Part shown: piece by piece, positions 7,988 to 16,063 of the stretch
Layout: the number at the start of each line of letters is the position of its first letter
How positions within the stretch are numbered: the first letter of the stretch is position 1
Assembly: GCA_028288085.1 (NCBI GenBank)
Contig: JAQBOK010000357.1
Location: 1-52,073 of the forward strand
Source of the DNA: Mucilaginibacter sp.
GTDB lineage: Bacteria; Bacteroidota; Bacteroidia; Sphingobacteriales; Sphingobacteriaceae
Direction of reading: 5' to 3'
DNA: 52,073 nucleotides
Made by a program: the position numbers and the translations under genes
The notes under the pieces: model-generated
What the model saw: the letters and a program-made list of their open reading frames with translations, nothing else
What the model was told of the DNA's origin: nothing
Database searches by the model: none

Positions 7988-8392
7988 ATGAATTTTTCAT
8001 TGATCAACTGGCTGGCTGTGATAGTGGCCGGTCTGTCCGCATTTCTTGTGGGTGGCTTGTGGTATTCCCGTTCCCTTTTTGGCAGCGCCTGGATGGTGGA
8101 TAGTAACCTTACGGAAGAAGAGATCAAACAAGGTAACAAAGGAAAAATATTCGGATTTACCGCGGTTTTTTCTCTAATAATGTCTGCTAACCTGGCTATG
8201 TTCCTGGCTGTACCAACTACAACAGTCACCTGGGGTGCCGAAGCAGGCTTTCTGGCAGGGATATGGACTTTTTGTGCCATAGCAACCCACAGTCTGTTCG
8301 AACTAAAAGGCTGGCGCTATATTTTTATCAATGGCGGTTACAGTGTAATTTCGTTAACACTAATGGGCGCAATCATTGGCTTTTGGCGATAA
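7988..8392 (+). CDS. DUF1761 membrane protein
   Basis: The 134-aa protein has four hydrophobic helices (about 7-27, 53-74, 81-101 and 111-133). It shows the DUF1761 signature of a Gly/Trp-rich first helix followed by W-Y-S-R-S-L-F-G-x-x-W-M, then the loop T-E-E-E-I-K-Q-G. Function is unknown for the family. It starts 51 bp after the MG2/plug gene and may be read from the same transcript or from its own promoter. Confidence 0.85.
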   Translation: MNFSLINWLAVIVAGLSAFLVGGLWYSRSLFGSAWMVDSNLTEEEIKQGNKGKIFGFTAVFSLIMSANLAMFLAVPTTTVTWGAEAGFLAGIWTFCAIATHSLFELKGWRYIFINGGYSVISLTLMGAIIGFWR

Positions 8393-8662
8393 AACTAAAA
8401 CTTTTGGTTTATCGTCCGCCTATCAAACAAAACACATTATAAGGATTACAGAATCCAAAGCCTGCCGTGAACCCCAATAATACCAAAGACCGAATAATCT
8501 GCCACAACAACAGCAGAATTCAAGACCCAATATTCAACCGCCCCCACAACAAGCTAAGCCTAATTTTTGGCAAATGAGCAAAACGCCAAAAAATGTGGAA
8601 AGAAAAGCCGATACGTTAAGGGTTTGCCTGCTAACCAGTAAAAATGCTTTTGGCTCATCCAA
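8393..8662. other. Intergenic region with a possible decayed Gln/Pro-rich gene fragment
   Basis: There is no intact gene here. A stretch open from 8481 to 8684 on the plus strand encodes a Gln/Pro-rich segment (L-P-Q-Q-Q-Q-N-S-R-P-N-I-Q-P-P-P-Q-Q) and then a Lys/Arg-rich one, but an in-frame stop lies just upstream. The only early ATG is at 8574, which leaves 36 codons. Composition is more protein-like than the surrounding AT-rich spacers, so this may be the remnant of a gene broken by frameshift. The evidence is weak. Confidence 0.3.
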
Positions 8663-8703
8663 AACAACAAAACCCCGTAATTAAATTACAGGGCTTTGTT
8701 GTT
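8663..8703. terminator. Long bidirectional hairpin terminator
   Basis: The arms aacaacaaaaccccgtaat and attacagggctttgttgtt pair over 19 positions with two mismatches. Read on the minus strand it ends in a U-rich arm (ggggttttgttgtttt), so it suits the DUF6526 gene ending at 8718. Confidence 0.7.
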
Positions 8704-8717
8704 TTGAGTAGCATTTT

Positions 8718-9152
8718 TTAAGCTCGGTGGTTGTCTGTCCGCCAATTTTTTATGGCCCGCTTAATATCGTCAGGAGATAAATTTTCGGTTATAGCTTTGT
8801 CAACAAGTTGCACAAATTCTTCATCCGGTGCAAAACGTAAGGCGATGATCTGGCTGAGGGTGAGCCGGGTATCCAGGGGCTTTCCCGTTAAAATAAAATA
8901 TCTTAAACCTTCTTCTGCCCTGATCGCTCTATCTTGTGCTTTTATAGGAAAACCGCGCATGTACCAAAATATAAATATGCCGCAAATAAATAATAAAGTA
9001 ATAAGCAGGGCGCTTACATGCCCACCGCTATATGCAGGATGCCGAACCACATTTATTATTGAAATTACAGTACCGCCTACAAGTAACAGGCTTAATAAAA
9101 TGTGATAGCCCGGTACATAACGACGGTGATTAGAAAAATTTTGCTCTTTCAT
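8718..9152 (-). CDS. DUF6526 family membrane protein
   Basis: I place the start at the ATG complementary to 9150-9152, giving MKEQNFSNHRRYVPGYH, which is the usual N-terminus of this family. The longer frame uses a TTG. The 144-aa protein has two membrane helices (about 17-35 and 49-66) and a C-terminal cytoplasmic helical domain with A-Q-D-R-A-I-R-A-E-E and L-S-P-D-D-I-K-R-A-I-K-N-W. The family is common in Bacteroidota and has no known function. A strong hairpin terminator follows. Confidence 0.82.
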   Translation of the reverse strand: MKEQNFSNHRRYVPGYHILLSLLLVGGTVISIINVVRHPAYSGGHVSALLITLLFICGIFIFWYMRGFPIKAQDRAIRAEEGLRYFILTGKPLDTRLTLSQIIALRFAPDEEFVQLVDKAITENLSPDDIKRAIKNWRTDNHRA

Positions 9153-9259
9153 TTGATTTAGATTTTTAGCCAATATACCATTTTCAATTTATATCGAACT
9201 GAACCTAAAAAATGACAATTACTCGCGTTAAAGCGTAAACATTTCTTTGTCATAGCTGT

Positions 9260-9267
9260 TAAATTTG
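9260..9267 (+). promoter_or_regulatory. Possible -7 box (TAAATTTG) of the aldo/keto reductase gene
   Basis: TAAATTTG fits TAnnTTTG and lies 19 bp before the ATG at 9287. The -33 element is not convincing. Confidence 0.3.
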
Positions 9268-9286
9268 GAAATCAATCATCGATATT

Positions 9287-10147
9287 ATGTCAGATACAGC
9301 AACATCATTCGGGAAAACATTTACAATAGGCGGAGACCTGTCAGTTAACCGCCTGGGGTATGGCGCTATGCGCATTACCGGTAAAGGTATTTGGGGACCG
9401 CCAAAAGATAAGGACGAAGCAATTCGTGTTTTAAAACGTGCCGTTGAATTGGGTGTAAATTTCATTGACACGGCCGACAGTTACGGGCCATACGTTTCGG
9501 AAGAGTTGATAGCCGAGGCGCTGCATCCCTATCCTGACAACCTGGTTATAGCCACCAAAGGTGGATTAACACGCACTGGTCCAGACCAATGGCCTGTAAA
9601 CGCGCACCCAGATCATTTAAAGGAAGCTTTGGAAGGCAGTTTAAAACGTTTAAAATTAGATCAGATCGATTTGTATCAGTTGCATCGCATCGATCCGAAA
9701 GTACCTGCCGAAGATACTTTTGAATTCCTGAAAAAAATCCAGAAAGAGGGCAAGGTCAAACACATAGGGTTATCAGAAGTGAGTGTGGATGATATTAAAA
9801 AAGCACAGCGATACTTTGAGGTAGTTTCAGTACAAAACATGTATAGCGTGGATAACCGCAAATGGGAGCCTGTGCTTGAGTATTGCATAGAAAATAACAT
9901 CGCATTTATCCCATGGTTTCCATTAAATGCCGGAAATGTGGATGCGCTGGAAAAAATAAAACAGATAGCACAAAAACATAACGCCACAACTCACCAGGTA
10001 GCTTTAAACTGGCTATTGCATCATGCAGATAATATTTTACTAATACCAGGCACCTCTAGTGTTAAACACCTGGAAGAAAACATGAAAACCATTGAACTTG
10101 AATTGACGACAGGTGATATCCATTTACTTGATAGTATATCAGCATAA
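9287..10147 (+). CDS. Aldo/keto reductase
   Basis: The 286-aa protein is a full-length NADPH-dependent aldo/keto reductase with a TIM-barrel pattern. The catalytic tetrad is visible: Asp61 and Tyr66 in F-I-D-T-A-D-S-Y-G, Lys91 in I-A-T-K-G-G, and His133 in Y-Q-L-H-R-I-D. The C-terminal cofactor-binding region I-P-G-T-S-S-V-K-H-L-E-E-N is also present. It probably reduces aldehydes or ketones in the cytoplasm; the substrate cannot be told from sequence. It is a single-gene unit, with its own possible promoter and a 19-bp hairpin terminator behind it. Confidence 0.93.
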   Translation: MSDTATSFGKTFTIGGDLSVNRLGYGAMRITGKGIWGPPKDKDEAIRVLKRAVELGVNFIDTADSYGPYVSEELIAEALHPYPDNLVIATKGGLTRTGPDQWPVNAHPDHLKEALEGSLKRLKLDQIDLYQLHRIDPKVPAEDTFEFLKKIQKEGKVKHIGLSEVSVDDIKKAQRYFEVVSVQNMYSVDNRKWEPVLEYCIENNIAFIPWFPLNAGNVDALEKIKQIAQKHNATTHQVALNWLLHHADNILLIPGTSSVKHLEENMKTIELELTTGDIHLLDSISA

Positions 10148-10159
10148 AACAAGCAGCAT

Positions 10160-10209
10160 TTAAATGAAGGAGGCCGACCTATCAAAATAAGTCGGCCTCC
10201 TTCATTTAA
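10160..10209 (+). terminator. Strong hairpin terminator after the aldo/keto reductase
   Basis: Perfect 19-bp inverted repeat ttaaatgaaggaggccgac / gtcggcctccttcatttaa with a 12-nt loop. The next gene begins 21 bp later, so the SDR gene needs a promoter in or very near this hairpin, or depends on readthrough. Confidence 0.8.
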
Positions 10210-10230
10210 AATTAAAGATAAATTAGCATC

Positions 10231-10974
10231 ATGAAAATCACAGAGAACACCATATTAATTACCGGCGGTACATCAGGTATAGGGCTGGCTTTTGCGGAAG
10301 AGTTTATAAAGGAAGGCAATAAAGTTATCATTACCGGGCGGCGCGGGGACAGGCTGGACGCGATCAAAATTAAGTTTCCGGAAATAATTACAAAAGTATC
10401 AGATGTTGCAGATAGTGACCAAAGAAAAGAGCTGGCAGAATGGGTACAACTGCATCATCCTGGTACCAATATCCTGATCAATAATGCAGGTATTCAATTG
10501 GATGCCGACTTGACCAACCCAAGCAATATGGAAAGGGTAAGATCGGAAGTAGAAACAAATTTCATAGCCCCGGTTCACCTTACATCATTATTTATTCAGC
10601 ATTTACTAAATAAAGAAAATGCTGCGATTATTAATATTACATCCGGTCTTGCTTTTGTGCCGATAGCATTTATGCCCATATATTGTGCTACAAAGGCTGC
10701 AATGCACTCCCTCACGCTTTCGCTGCGCTACCAGTTGAAGGATACTACCATAAAAGTTTTTGAAATAATCCCTCCTTCTGTTGATACTGAACTTGGGCAT
10801 GACAGAAGGGAAGATAAAAGCCAGTCGCACGGTGGCATACCGGTACATGAATTTATTGACGGGGCTTTAATGGCTTTAAAAAATGACACTTTTGAAGCCC
10901 CGATTGGCCAGTCTGTTGGGCTCAGGGAAAAAAGGGAAATCCTGTTTGAACATATAAACAGCCGGTTTAACTAA
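10231..10974 (+). CDS. SDR-family oxidoreductase (DltE-like)
   Basis: The 247-aa protein is a classical short-chain dehydrogenase. It has the Rossmann motif T-G-G-T-S-G-I-G (11-18), N-N-A-G (84-87), catalytic Ser138, and Y-x3-K at Tyr151/Lys155 (Y-C-A-T-K). The basic residues after strand 2 (T-G-R-R) favour NADP(H). It resembles the DltE/YdfG-like group of unknown substrate. It sits 21 bp after the aldo/keto reductase terminator and ends before its own T-tailed hairpin. Confidence 0.92.
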   Translation: MKITENTILITGGTSGIGLAFAEEFIKEGNKVIITGRRGDRLDAIKIKFPEIITKVSDVADSDQRKELAEWVQLHHPGTNILINNAGIQLDADLTNPSNMERVRSEVETNFIAPVHLTSLFIQHLLNKENAAIINITSGLAFVPIAFMPIYCATKAAMHSLTLSLRYQLKDTTIKVFEIIPPSVDTELGHDRREDKSQSHGGIPVHEFIDGALMALKNDTFEAPIGQSVGLREKREILFEHINSRFN

Positions 10975-11066
10975 TTAATAATAGTCCGCAACAATGCTTT
11001 TCATTATTTCGTACAAATAGGCAGAATAGTTTTAGTGATTTAGGTGTTAGGTTAAATTCAATTATA

Positions 11067-11093
11067 CCCCTGCTTCATGGCGGGGGTTTTTTT
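11067..11093 (+). terminator. Rho-independent terminator after the SDR gene
   Basis: Stem cccc-(t)-gc / gc-gggg around a ttcatg loop, followed by seven T residues. This is one of the most classical terminators in the window. Confidence 0.8.
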
Positions 11094-11229
11094 ATATCAT
11101 TTAAAACTAACGCTAAAAAGCATTTATTAACATTAAAGAAAAAAACGCCTCAATTTAATTTAAGCATTAAACCTTTTGAATTAAAAATCGTCCTATTCGC
11201 ACTTTAAATCATAAATCCCCTTAATCAAT

Positions 11230-12012
11230 ATGAAAACCTTTAAACTATCCATTATCCTATTAGTGTTGTTAGGCGTTATTTCCTGTAAAAAAACAGATGG
11301 TAATTCTGCGGCAAACACAGTCACAACAGACCAGGCTGCTGATATTGCTGCCGGTTCATTAGCAGCAAATTCTTACGGGTTAACTACTGTCTCTGATGAT
11401 ATTGCCGTAAACGCGCAAACTCTTGCTTCAATAAATACCGGTTCACAAACAGTTAATTCATTAGGTATAGCTACCGTACACCAGGCATGCGGTACTACTT
11501 TAACAGACAGCATCACAAACTCGGGTACAAATTCATCCGTTAGCTTTAGTTACTTTTTGAAATTCGCACGTACGTTAAATTGCAATACCAATAGTCAGCC
11601 TGATAACCTGGCTAACAATGTTTCATACCATGGTAATTTTGACGGGCCTAATTTAACTTCAACTAATACAGGCAGCGCAATATTTACAATTGCCGGCTTA
11701 ACCACTACAGCTGCAAACTTTGTTGTAAATGGTGAATACAAACGCACAGGCTCATTTCAGTCAAAAGTTGGCAATAAAACTTCAGGCCAAAGCAATGTAG
11801 ATATAGTTGTTACAAACCTTACATTAACAAAGCCTGCAAGGAAAATAGCCGGTGGAAGCGCAACTATAGTTATAACCGGCAGCACAACAAAAAATGGCGA
11901 TTTCAGCTATACCGGAACATTAGTATTTAACGAAGACGGAACAGCTACATTAACTATTAATGGAAATGCCTATACTATTAACCTTGTTACAGGAGTAAGA
12001 CTAAAACGCTAA
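11230..12012 (+). CDS. Hypothetical lipoprotein, Thr/Asn/Ser-rich
   Basis: The 260-aa protein has a lipoprotein signal peptide with lipobox L-G-V-I-S-C (Cys19) followed by K-K, common in Bacteroidota lipoproteins. The mature part is low-complexity in Thr, Ser, Asn and Gly, with an alternating beta pattern from about residue 130 to the end (for example G-S-A-T-I-V-I-T-G-S-T-T). Two Cys (in Q-A-C-G and L-N-C-N) may pair. I recognise no named family, though similar lipoproteins are frequent in Sphingobacteriaceae. It is probably an outer-membrane or periplasmic lipoprotein, transcribed alone. Confidence 0.75.
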   Translation: MKTFKLSIILLVLLGVISCKKTDGNSAANTVTTDQAADIAAGSLAANSYGLTTVSDDIAVNAQTLASINTGSQTVNSLGIATVHQACGTTLTDSITNSGTNSSVSFSYFLKFARTLNCNTNSQPDNLANNVSYHGNFDGPNLTSTNTGSAIFTIAGLTTTAANFVVNGEYKRTGSFQSKVGNKTSGQSNVDIVVTNLTLTKPARKIAGGSATIVITGSTTKNGDFSYTGTLVFNEDGTATLTINGNAYTINLVTGVRLKR

Positions 12013-12033
12013 TTAAAAAATTAGATAAGATTG

Positions 12034-12067
12034 AAACAGGCACCCTAAAAAGATGCCTGTTTTTTTA
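12034..12067. terminator. Bidirectional terminator between lipoprotein and YciI genes
   Basis: Nine-bp stem aaacaggca / tgcctgttt with an A-rich loop and a T8 tract on the plus strand. It separates convergent genes. Confidence 0.8.
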
Positions 12068-12071
12068 TTGA

Positions 12072-12362
12072 TCATACATTTGCTACCCTAAACGGTTTTA
12101 CGTCAACTGTTTCCCATATCTTTTGCGTGATGTATGGCTCATTCTGCTGCCATGCCTGCAACTCTTCTTCAGTTTCAAATTGCAAGATCATAACTGAACC
12201 AACCATATCGCCTTCATCATTTAAGATCGCCCCACCTAACACATAATTTCCATTCTCTTTTAATTCTTTTGCATCATCAAGGTGATGGGGCCGCACATTC
12301 ATCCGTCGTTGCAGAGCGTCGGTGTCAGTGTGATCATAGGCAGTTACCAGGTATTGATTCAT
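12072..12362 (-). CDS. YciI-family (YCII-related) protein
   Basis: The 96-aa protein shows the ferredoxin-like YCII fold: an N-terminal strand (Y-L-V-T-A-Y-D-H-T-D), an Arg/His-rich helix (R-R-M-N-V-R-P-H-H-L), then G-N-Y-V-L-G-G-A-I and a helix E-E-E-L-Q-A-W. Family members are small dimeric proteins, sometimes acting as dehalogenase-like enzymes with conserved His and Asp; the role here is unknown. It is cytoplasmic and transcribed alone. Confidence 0.88.
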   Translation of the reverse strand: MNQYLVTAYDHTDTDALQRRMNVRPHHLDDAKELKENGNYVLGGAILNDEGDMVGSVMILQFETEEELQAWQQNEPYITQKIWETVDVKPFRVANV

Positions 12363-12558
12363 GATGTTCTTTTATTTATTTATTTTTCGTTCTTAGTCAA
12401 CAAACTAAACACTATTCGGTTTATTTGACAGTAATATTTAACAAATATCAGAAACACTTTATATTTATTTTCACAAAAAAAGCGTAGCAAAGAATAAAAA
12501 TCAAATAATAACTGTAAATTTTACAATATTTGTTTTCACATTAATTTTAGTTTAAGAA

Positions 12559-13728
12559 ATGAAGCACAACCTATACGGGGAATTTAAAAAATCATACAAT
12601 AAAGAAGCAGAAAGTGCATTTTTCTCTCCCGGCCGGGTAAACCTTATTGGCGAGCATATTGATTATAACGGTGGTCTTGTAATGCCATGTGCAATTACTT
12701 TTGGCACCTATGTTTTAGCTGCCACTAATAATGAAGGGATTTTTCGTTTCAGAAGTCTGAATTTTGAGGATAAATTGGATATTACTCTACAGGATAGCTA
12801 TGAAAAATCTGGCGAAACCTGGTATAACTACCCTTTGGGGATCATAGATTATTTTGTGAAAGAGGGACATCAGATTCAGGGGCTCGACTTGTTATTTTAT
12901 GGTGACATACCTATTAGCTCGGGTTTATCATCTTCCGCTTCTATTGAAGTAGTAACAGCTTATGCCTTAAATGAAATGTTTAGTTGCAGTTACACAAAAC
13001 TCGAACTTGTAAAACTTTCTAAAGAGGTAGAAAATGTTTTTATTGGCGTAAACTGCGGCATTATGGACCAATTTGCTGTAGCTTTTGGCGAAAAGGACAA
13101 GGCCCTTATGCTAAACTGTGATACATTGGACTATAAAGCAGTTGATAGTAATCTGGGCGACCATGTACTGGCTATCATTAACACCAACAAACCCCGTAAG
13201 CTGGCCGAATCAAAATATAACGAACGCGTGCAGGAATGCCATGAGGCCTTGAAAGCGTTGCAACAGGAACTGGATATTAACAATCTTTGTGATATTGATA
13301 GTGAAACCTTTAAACAATACCAGCATTTAATAACTGATGAAATAGTATTTAAACGTGCTAAACATGTGATTGAAGAAAATGATAGGGTAAAATTGGCTGC
13401 CGAAGCATTAGCAAGTAGCAATCTGGCCGAATTTGGCAGGTTAATGTATGCTTCGCACGATTCATTAAAAACCCTTTATGAGGTTAGTGGAAAAGAGTTA
13501 GATGCTGTTGTTGAATACAGTTTAACAGACCCTAACGTTGCTGGTGCACGCATGACGGGTGCCGGTTTTGGTGGCTGTGCCATAGCGTTGGTAAAAGAAA
13601 GTGCATTTGACAATTTCAGCAAAGCCGTAACCGAATACTATACCGGCAAAATTGGTTATGCACCATCAGTTTATAGTTCATTGATTGGAGACGGTGTAGG
13701 ATTATTAAAGGAAGTGGTTAATCTGTAA
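12559..13728 (+). CDS. galK: Galactokinase
   Basis: The 389-aa protein is a GHMP kinase phosphorylating galactose to galactose-1-phosphate in the Leloir pathway. It has the galactokinase signature P-G-R-V-N-L-I-G-E-H-I-D-Y-N-G-G (24-39), the ATP-binding G-L-S-S-S-A-S (122-128), C-G-I-M-D-Q with catalytic Asp170, and the C-terminal M-T-G-A-G-F-G-G-C. Length matches the family. No galT, galE or galactose transporter is adjacent, so the pathway genes are dispersed. The 196-bp upstream region is AT-rich and holds no clear promoter box. Confidence 0.96.
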   Translation: MKHNLYGEFKKSYNKEAESAFFSPGRVNLIGEHIDYNGGLVMPCAITFGTYVLAATNNEGIFRFRSLNFEDKLDITLQDSYEKSGETWYNYPLGIIDYFVKEGHQIQGLDLLFYGDIPISSGLSSSASIEVVTAYALNEMFSCSYTKLELVKLSKEVENVFIGVNCGIMDQFAVAFGEKDKALMLNCDTLDYKAVDSNLGDHVLAIINTNKPRKLAESKYNERVQECHEALKALQQELDINNLCDIDSETFKQYQHLITDEIVFKRAKHVIEENDRVKLAAEALASSNLAEFGRLMYASHDSLKTLYEVSGKELDAVVEYSLTDPNVAGARMTGAGFGGCAIALVKESAFDNFSKAVTEYYTGKIGYAPSVYSSLIGDGVGLLKEVVNL

Positions 13729-13826
13729 AAAAATAATTCGCAGACTCAAAATTCTAAACTTTAAGTTTTTGAATCAAGTAACTTTACAACATTAAAACAT
13801 TTCAGTTTTACAACAACTAACCCTCC

Positions 13827-14360
13827 TTGCGTAAACTAAAACTCGACGAATTAAACCGTGCTTCGGTTACTGAATTTAAAGCACAGGAAAAGCTCCCGGT
13901 TGTTGTAGTGCTGGACAATGTTCGCAGTATGCACAACGTCGGGTCATTGTTTCGCACCTGCGACGGTTTCGCTGTGGAAAAGGTATACCTCTGTGGTATC
14001 ACCAGCCAGCCGCCTCATCGCGAAATAGAAAAAACCGCACTCGGTGCTACACAATCTATTAGCTGGGTTTACTATGCTGATCCATTACTGGCCATTGAGC
14101 AACTACGCACAGATGGATATAAAATAATTGCAGTGGAACAAGCTGAAAAAAGCATTATGCTGAATGACTTTGAAGCAAATAAAAACGAAAAATATGCTTT
14201 AATATTTGGCAACGAGGTTAATGGCGTAAGCGATGAGGTAATGAATGTGATTGATGCCTGTATAGAAATACCTCAGTTTGGCACCAAGCATTCTTTTAAT
14301 ATTGTGGTTTCGGCAGGTATAGTGCTTTGGGATTTTTTTTCTAAAATAGTAGTAGGTTAA
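13827..14360 (+). CDS. TrmH/SpoU-family RNA 2'-O-methyltransferase
   Basis: The 177-aa protein is a compact SPOUT methyltransferase. Motif 1 is N-V-R-S-M-H-N-V-G-S-L-F-R-T (31-44); motif 2 is I-F-G-N-E-V-N-G-V-S-D-E-V; motif 3 is I-P-Q-F-G-T-K-H-S-F-N-I-V-V-S. It probably methylates a ribose in tRNA or rRNA. The start must be the TTG at 13827: a TAA stop lies at 13818-13820 in frame and the first ATG is far inside. TTG followed by R-K-L-K-L-D-E-L-N-R gives the usual N-terminus. Confidence 0.9.
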   Translation: MRKLKLDELNRASVTEFKAQEKLPVVVVLDNVRSMHNVGSLFRTCDGFAVEKVYLCGITSQPPHREIEKTALGATQSISWVYYADPLLAIEQLRTDGYKIIAVEQAEKSIMLNDFEANKNEKYALIFGNEVNGVSDEVMNVIDACIEIPQFGTKHSFNIVVSAGIVLWDFFSKIVVG

Positions 14361-14417
14361 TAGTCGCTCTCAAATAATATTATCATTAAATTAGTATTAC
14401 TATTTGACTATGGATAC

Positions 14418-15092
14418 ATGACTAATGAACCAATAAATCCTCTCGCAAAAAAATTACAAATAAAGCCCGGTAAACGCTGGCTTTTTTTTAATATCCCGGA
14501 AAACTACCTTATCACGCTTGAGCCGCTACCCGAAGGCGTTACGATTATTTTTGAGCCGAAAGGAAACTTTGACGGAGTACAGTTATTTGTTAAGGATAGT
14601 ATAGAGTTAGTATCGTCATTAAAGGCTGTTACACCCGTATTAAATCCAGATACTATATTTTGGGTGTGTTATCCCAAAAAAAGCTCGGGTATAGAAAGTG
14701 ACCTGGAGGTGATGGGCAGTTGGGCCGAACCCGCTAAATATGGTTTAAGAAGTGTTGCAGCCGCTGCTATTGATGAGGTATGGACTGCAATTCGTTTCAG
14801 ACCCGAAGGGCAATCAAAGGTTTCGGATGCGCGTAACGAGAATATTCAGAAAAACGAATACAGCGCTTATATTAATATCGGCAACAAACAGGTAACTCTT
14901 CCACCGGATATTGCCGAAACTCTACAACAAAACTCATTGGCACTCGCCTTTTACCAGCAACTATCTTATTCCAACAAAAAGGAATATGTGCTTTGGATAC
15001 TTACCGCCAAACAGGAAAAGACCAGGAATGAAAGATTGGTTAAACTGGTTGAAAAGTTGGCCGCTAAGAAAAAGAACCCTTCAGAAAAATAG
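14418..15092 (+). CDS. DUF3052-like plus YdeI/OmpD-associated-type protein
   Basis: The 224-aa protein has two parts. Residues 1-130 look like a DUF3052-type domain (A-K-K-L-Q-I-K-P-G-K-R, then D-x-I-F-W-V-C-Y-P-K-K). Residues 150-224 match the YdeI/OmpD-associated C-terminal domain, with P-P-D-I-A-E-T-L, then A-F-Y-Q-Q-L-S-Y-S-N-K-K-E-Y-V and a Lys-rich helix. The last residues are strongly basic (A-A-K-K-K-N-P). Function is unknown; members are cytoplasmic. It follows the RNA methyltransferase by 57 bp and could share its transcript. Confidence 0.75.
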   Translation: MTNEPINPLAKKLQIKPGKRWLFFNIPENYLITLEPLPEGVTIIFEPKGNFDGVQLFVKDSIELVSSLKAVTPVLNPDTIFWVCYPKKSSGIESDLEVMGSWAEPAKYGLRSVAAAAIDEVWTAIRFRPEGQSKVSDARNENIQKNEYSAYINIGNKQVTLPPDIAETLQQNSLALAFYQQLSYSNKKEYVLWILTAKQEKTRNERLVKLVEKLAAKKKNPSEK

Positions 15093-15119
15093 GACGAAAG
15101 ACTGCATCTGTTCCAAAGT

Positions 15120-15164
15120 CCGGTAATAAATATATGATATTCCGTAACCTCCGCCTATTACCGG
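15120..15164. terminator. Inverted repeat between YdeI-like gene and ABC exporter
   Basis: Perfect 9-bp arms ccggtaata / tattaccgg separated by 27 nt. It may be a terminator stem without a U-tract or an operator for the downstream ABC genes, whose ATG is 31 bp away. Confidence 0.35.
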
Positions 15165-15194
15165 AGTCTTACTGTCATCTGAACTATCATAAAA

Positions 15195-16061
15195 ATGAAA
15201 CTTACTATAGAGAATATATCCAAGCGGTATAACAAGGAAAAATACGGACTAAAGGATTATTCATTAACTATTGAAAACGGCATTCTTGGTTTATTAGGCC
15301 CAAATGGTGCTGGTAAATCAACCTTAATGAAAATAATTGCTACTATAAGCAGGCCTTCACAGGGTTTGATCAAATTAGATAGCCATGATATTGTGAAAGA
15401 TCCTAATTATATCCGAAAAATGCTGGGTTATCTTCCACAAGATTTCGGGGTTTATGCAAACTTAAATGCTTACGAGTTCCTGGAATATATTGCCGCTATG
15501 AAGGGTGTTGGCGGACCTAACCTAAAAAGCAGAATTGAGGCCTTATTGGAAGGAGTAAATCTTATAGAAGCTGCAAAACTTCCAATCGGCACCTATTCGG
15601 GAGGTATGAAACAACGTATCGGTATTGCACAGGCTTTACTCAATGATCCAAAAATTTTAATTTTCGATGAGCCTACCGTCGGTCTTGATCCGGAAGAGCG
15701 CATGAGATTTAGAAACCTGATATCAGACCTTGCTCAAAACTGTATTATCATTTTATCATCACACATTGTATCAGATATTGAAACCATTGCCGATGAGGTA
15801 GCTATAATGAAAGGCGGGATGCTTATTACTAAAGGAACGCAGGCTGATGTAATTAAACAGGCAGAAGGAAAAGTATTTGAGATTGGTTTAGAAAATTCAT
15901 TATTGACAGATTTTAAATCAAAACATTTAGTTGTAAATACGATCAGGCAAAAAGATAAGGTGTTAGTAAGATACATGAGTAACAACCCGGCAAATGGATC
16001 AATACCAACTACGGCCTCATTAGAAGATGCATATTTATACCTCACTCATAATAACAATTAA
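15195..16061 (+). CDS. ABC-2 type transporter, ATP-binding subunit
   Basis: The 288-aa protein has Walker A G-P-N-G-A-G-K-S-T (35-43), signature Y-S-G-G-M-K-Q (134-140) and Walker B I-L-I-F-D-E-P (154-160). The family is the CcmA/NatA-type exporter group, with a C-terminal accessory region after about residue 215. It pairs with the permease that begins 2 bp after its stop. The substrate is unknown; such pairs export drugs, peptides or lipids, or regulate membrane processes. Confidence 0.92.
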   Translation: MKLTIENISKRYNKEKYGLKDYSLTIENGILGLLGPNGAGKSTLMKIIATISRPSQGLIKLDSHDIVKDPNYIRKMLGYLPQDFGVYANLNAYEFLEYIAAMKGVGGPNLKSRIEALLEGVNLIEAAKLPIGTYSGGMKQRIGIAQALLNDPKILIFDEPTVGLDPEERMRFRNLISDLAQNCIIILSSHIVSDIETIADEVAIMKGGMLITKGTQADVIKQAEGKVFEIGLENSLLTDFKSKHLVVNTIRQKDKVLVRYMSNNPANGSIPTTASLEDAYLYLTHNNN

Positions 16062-16063
16062 AT

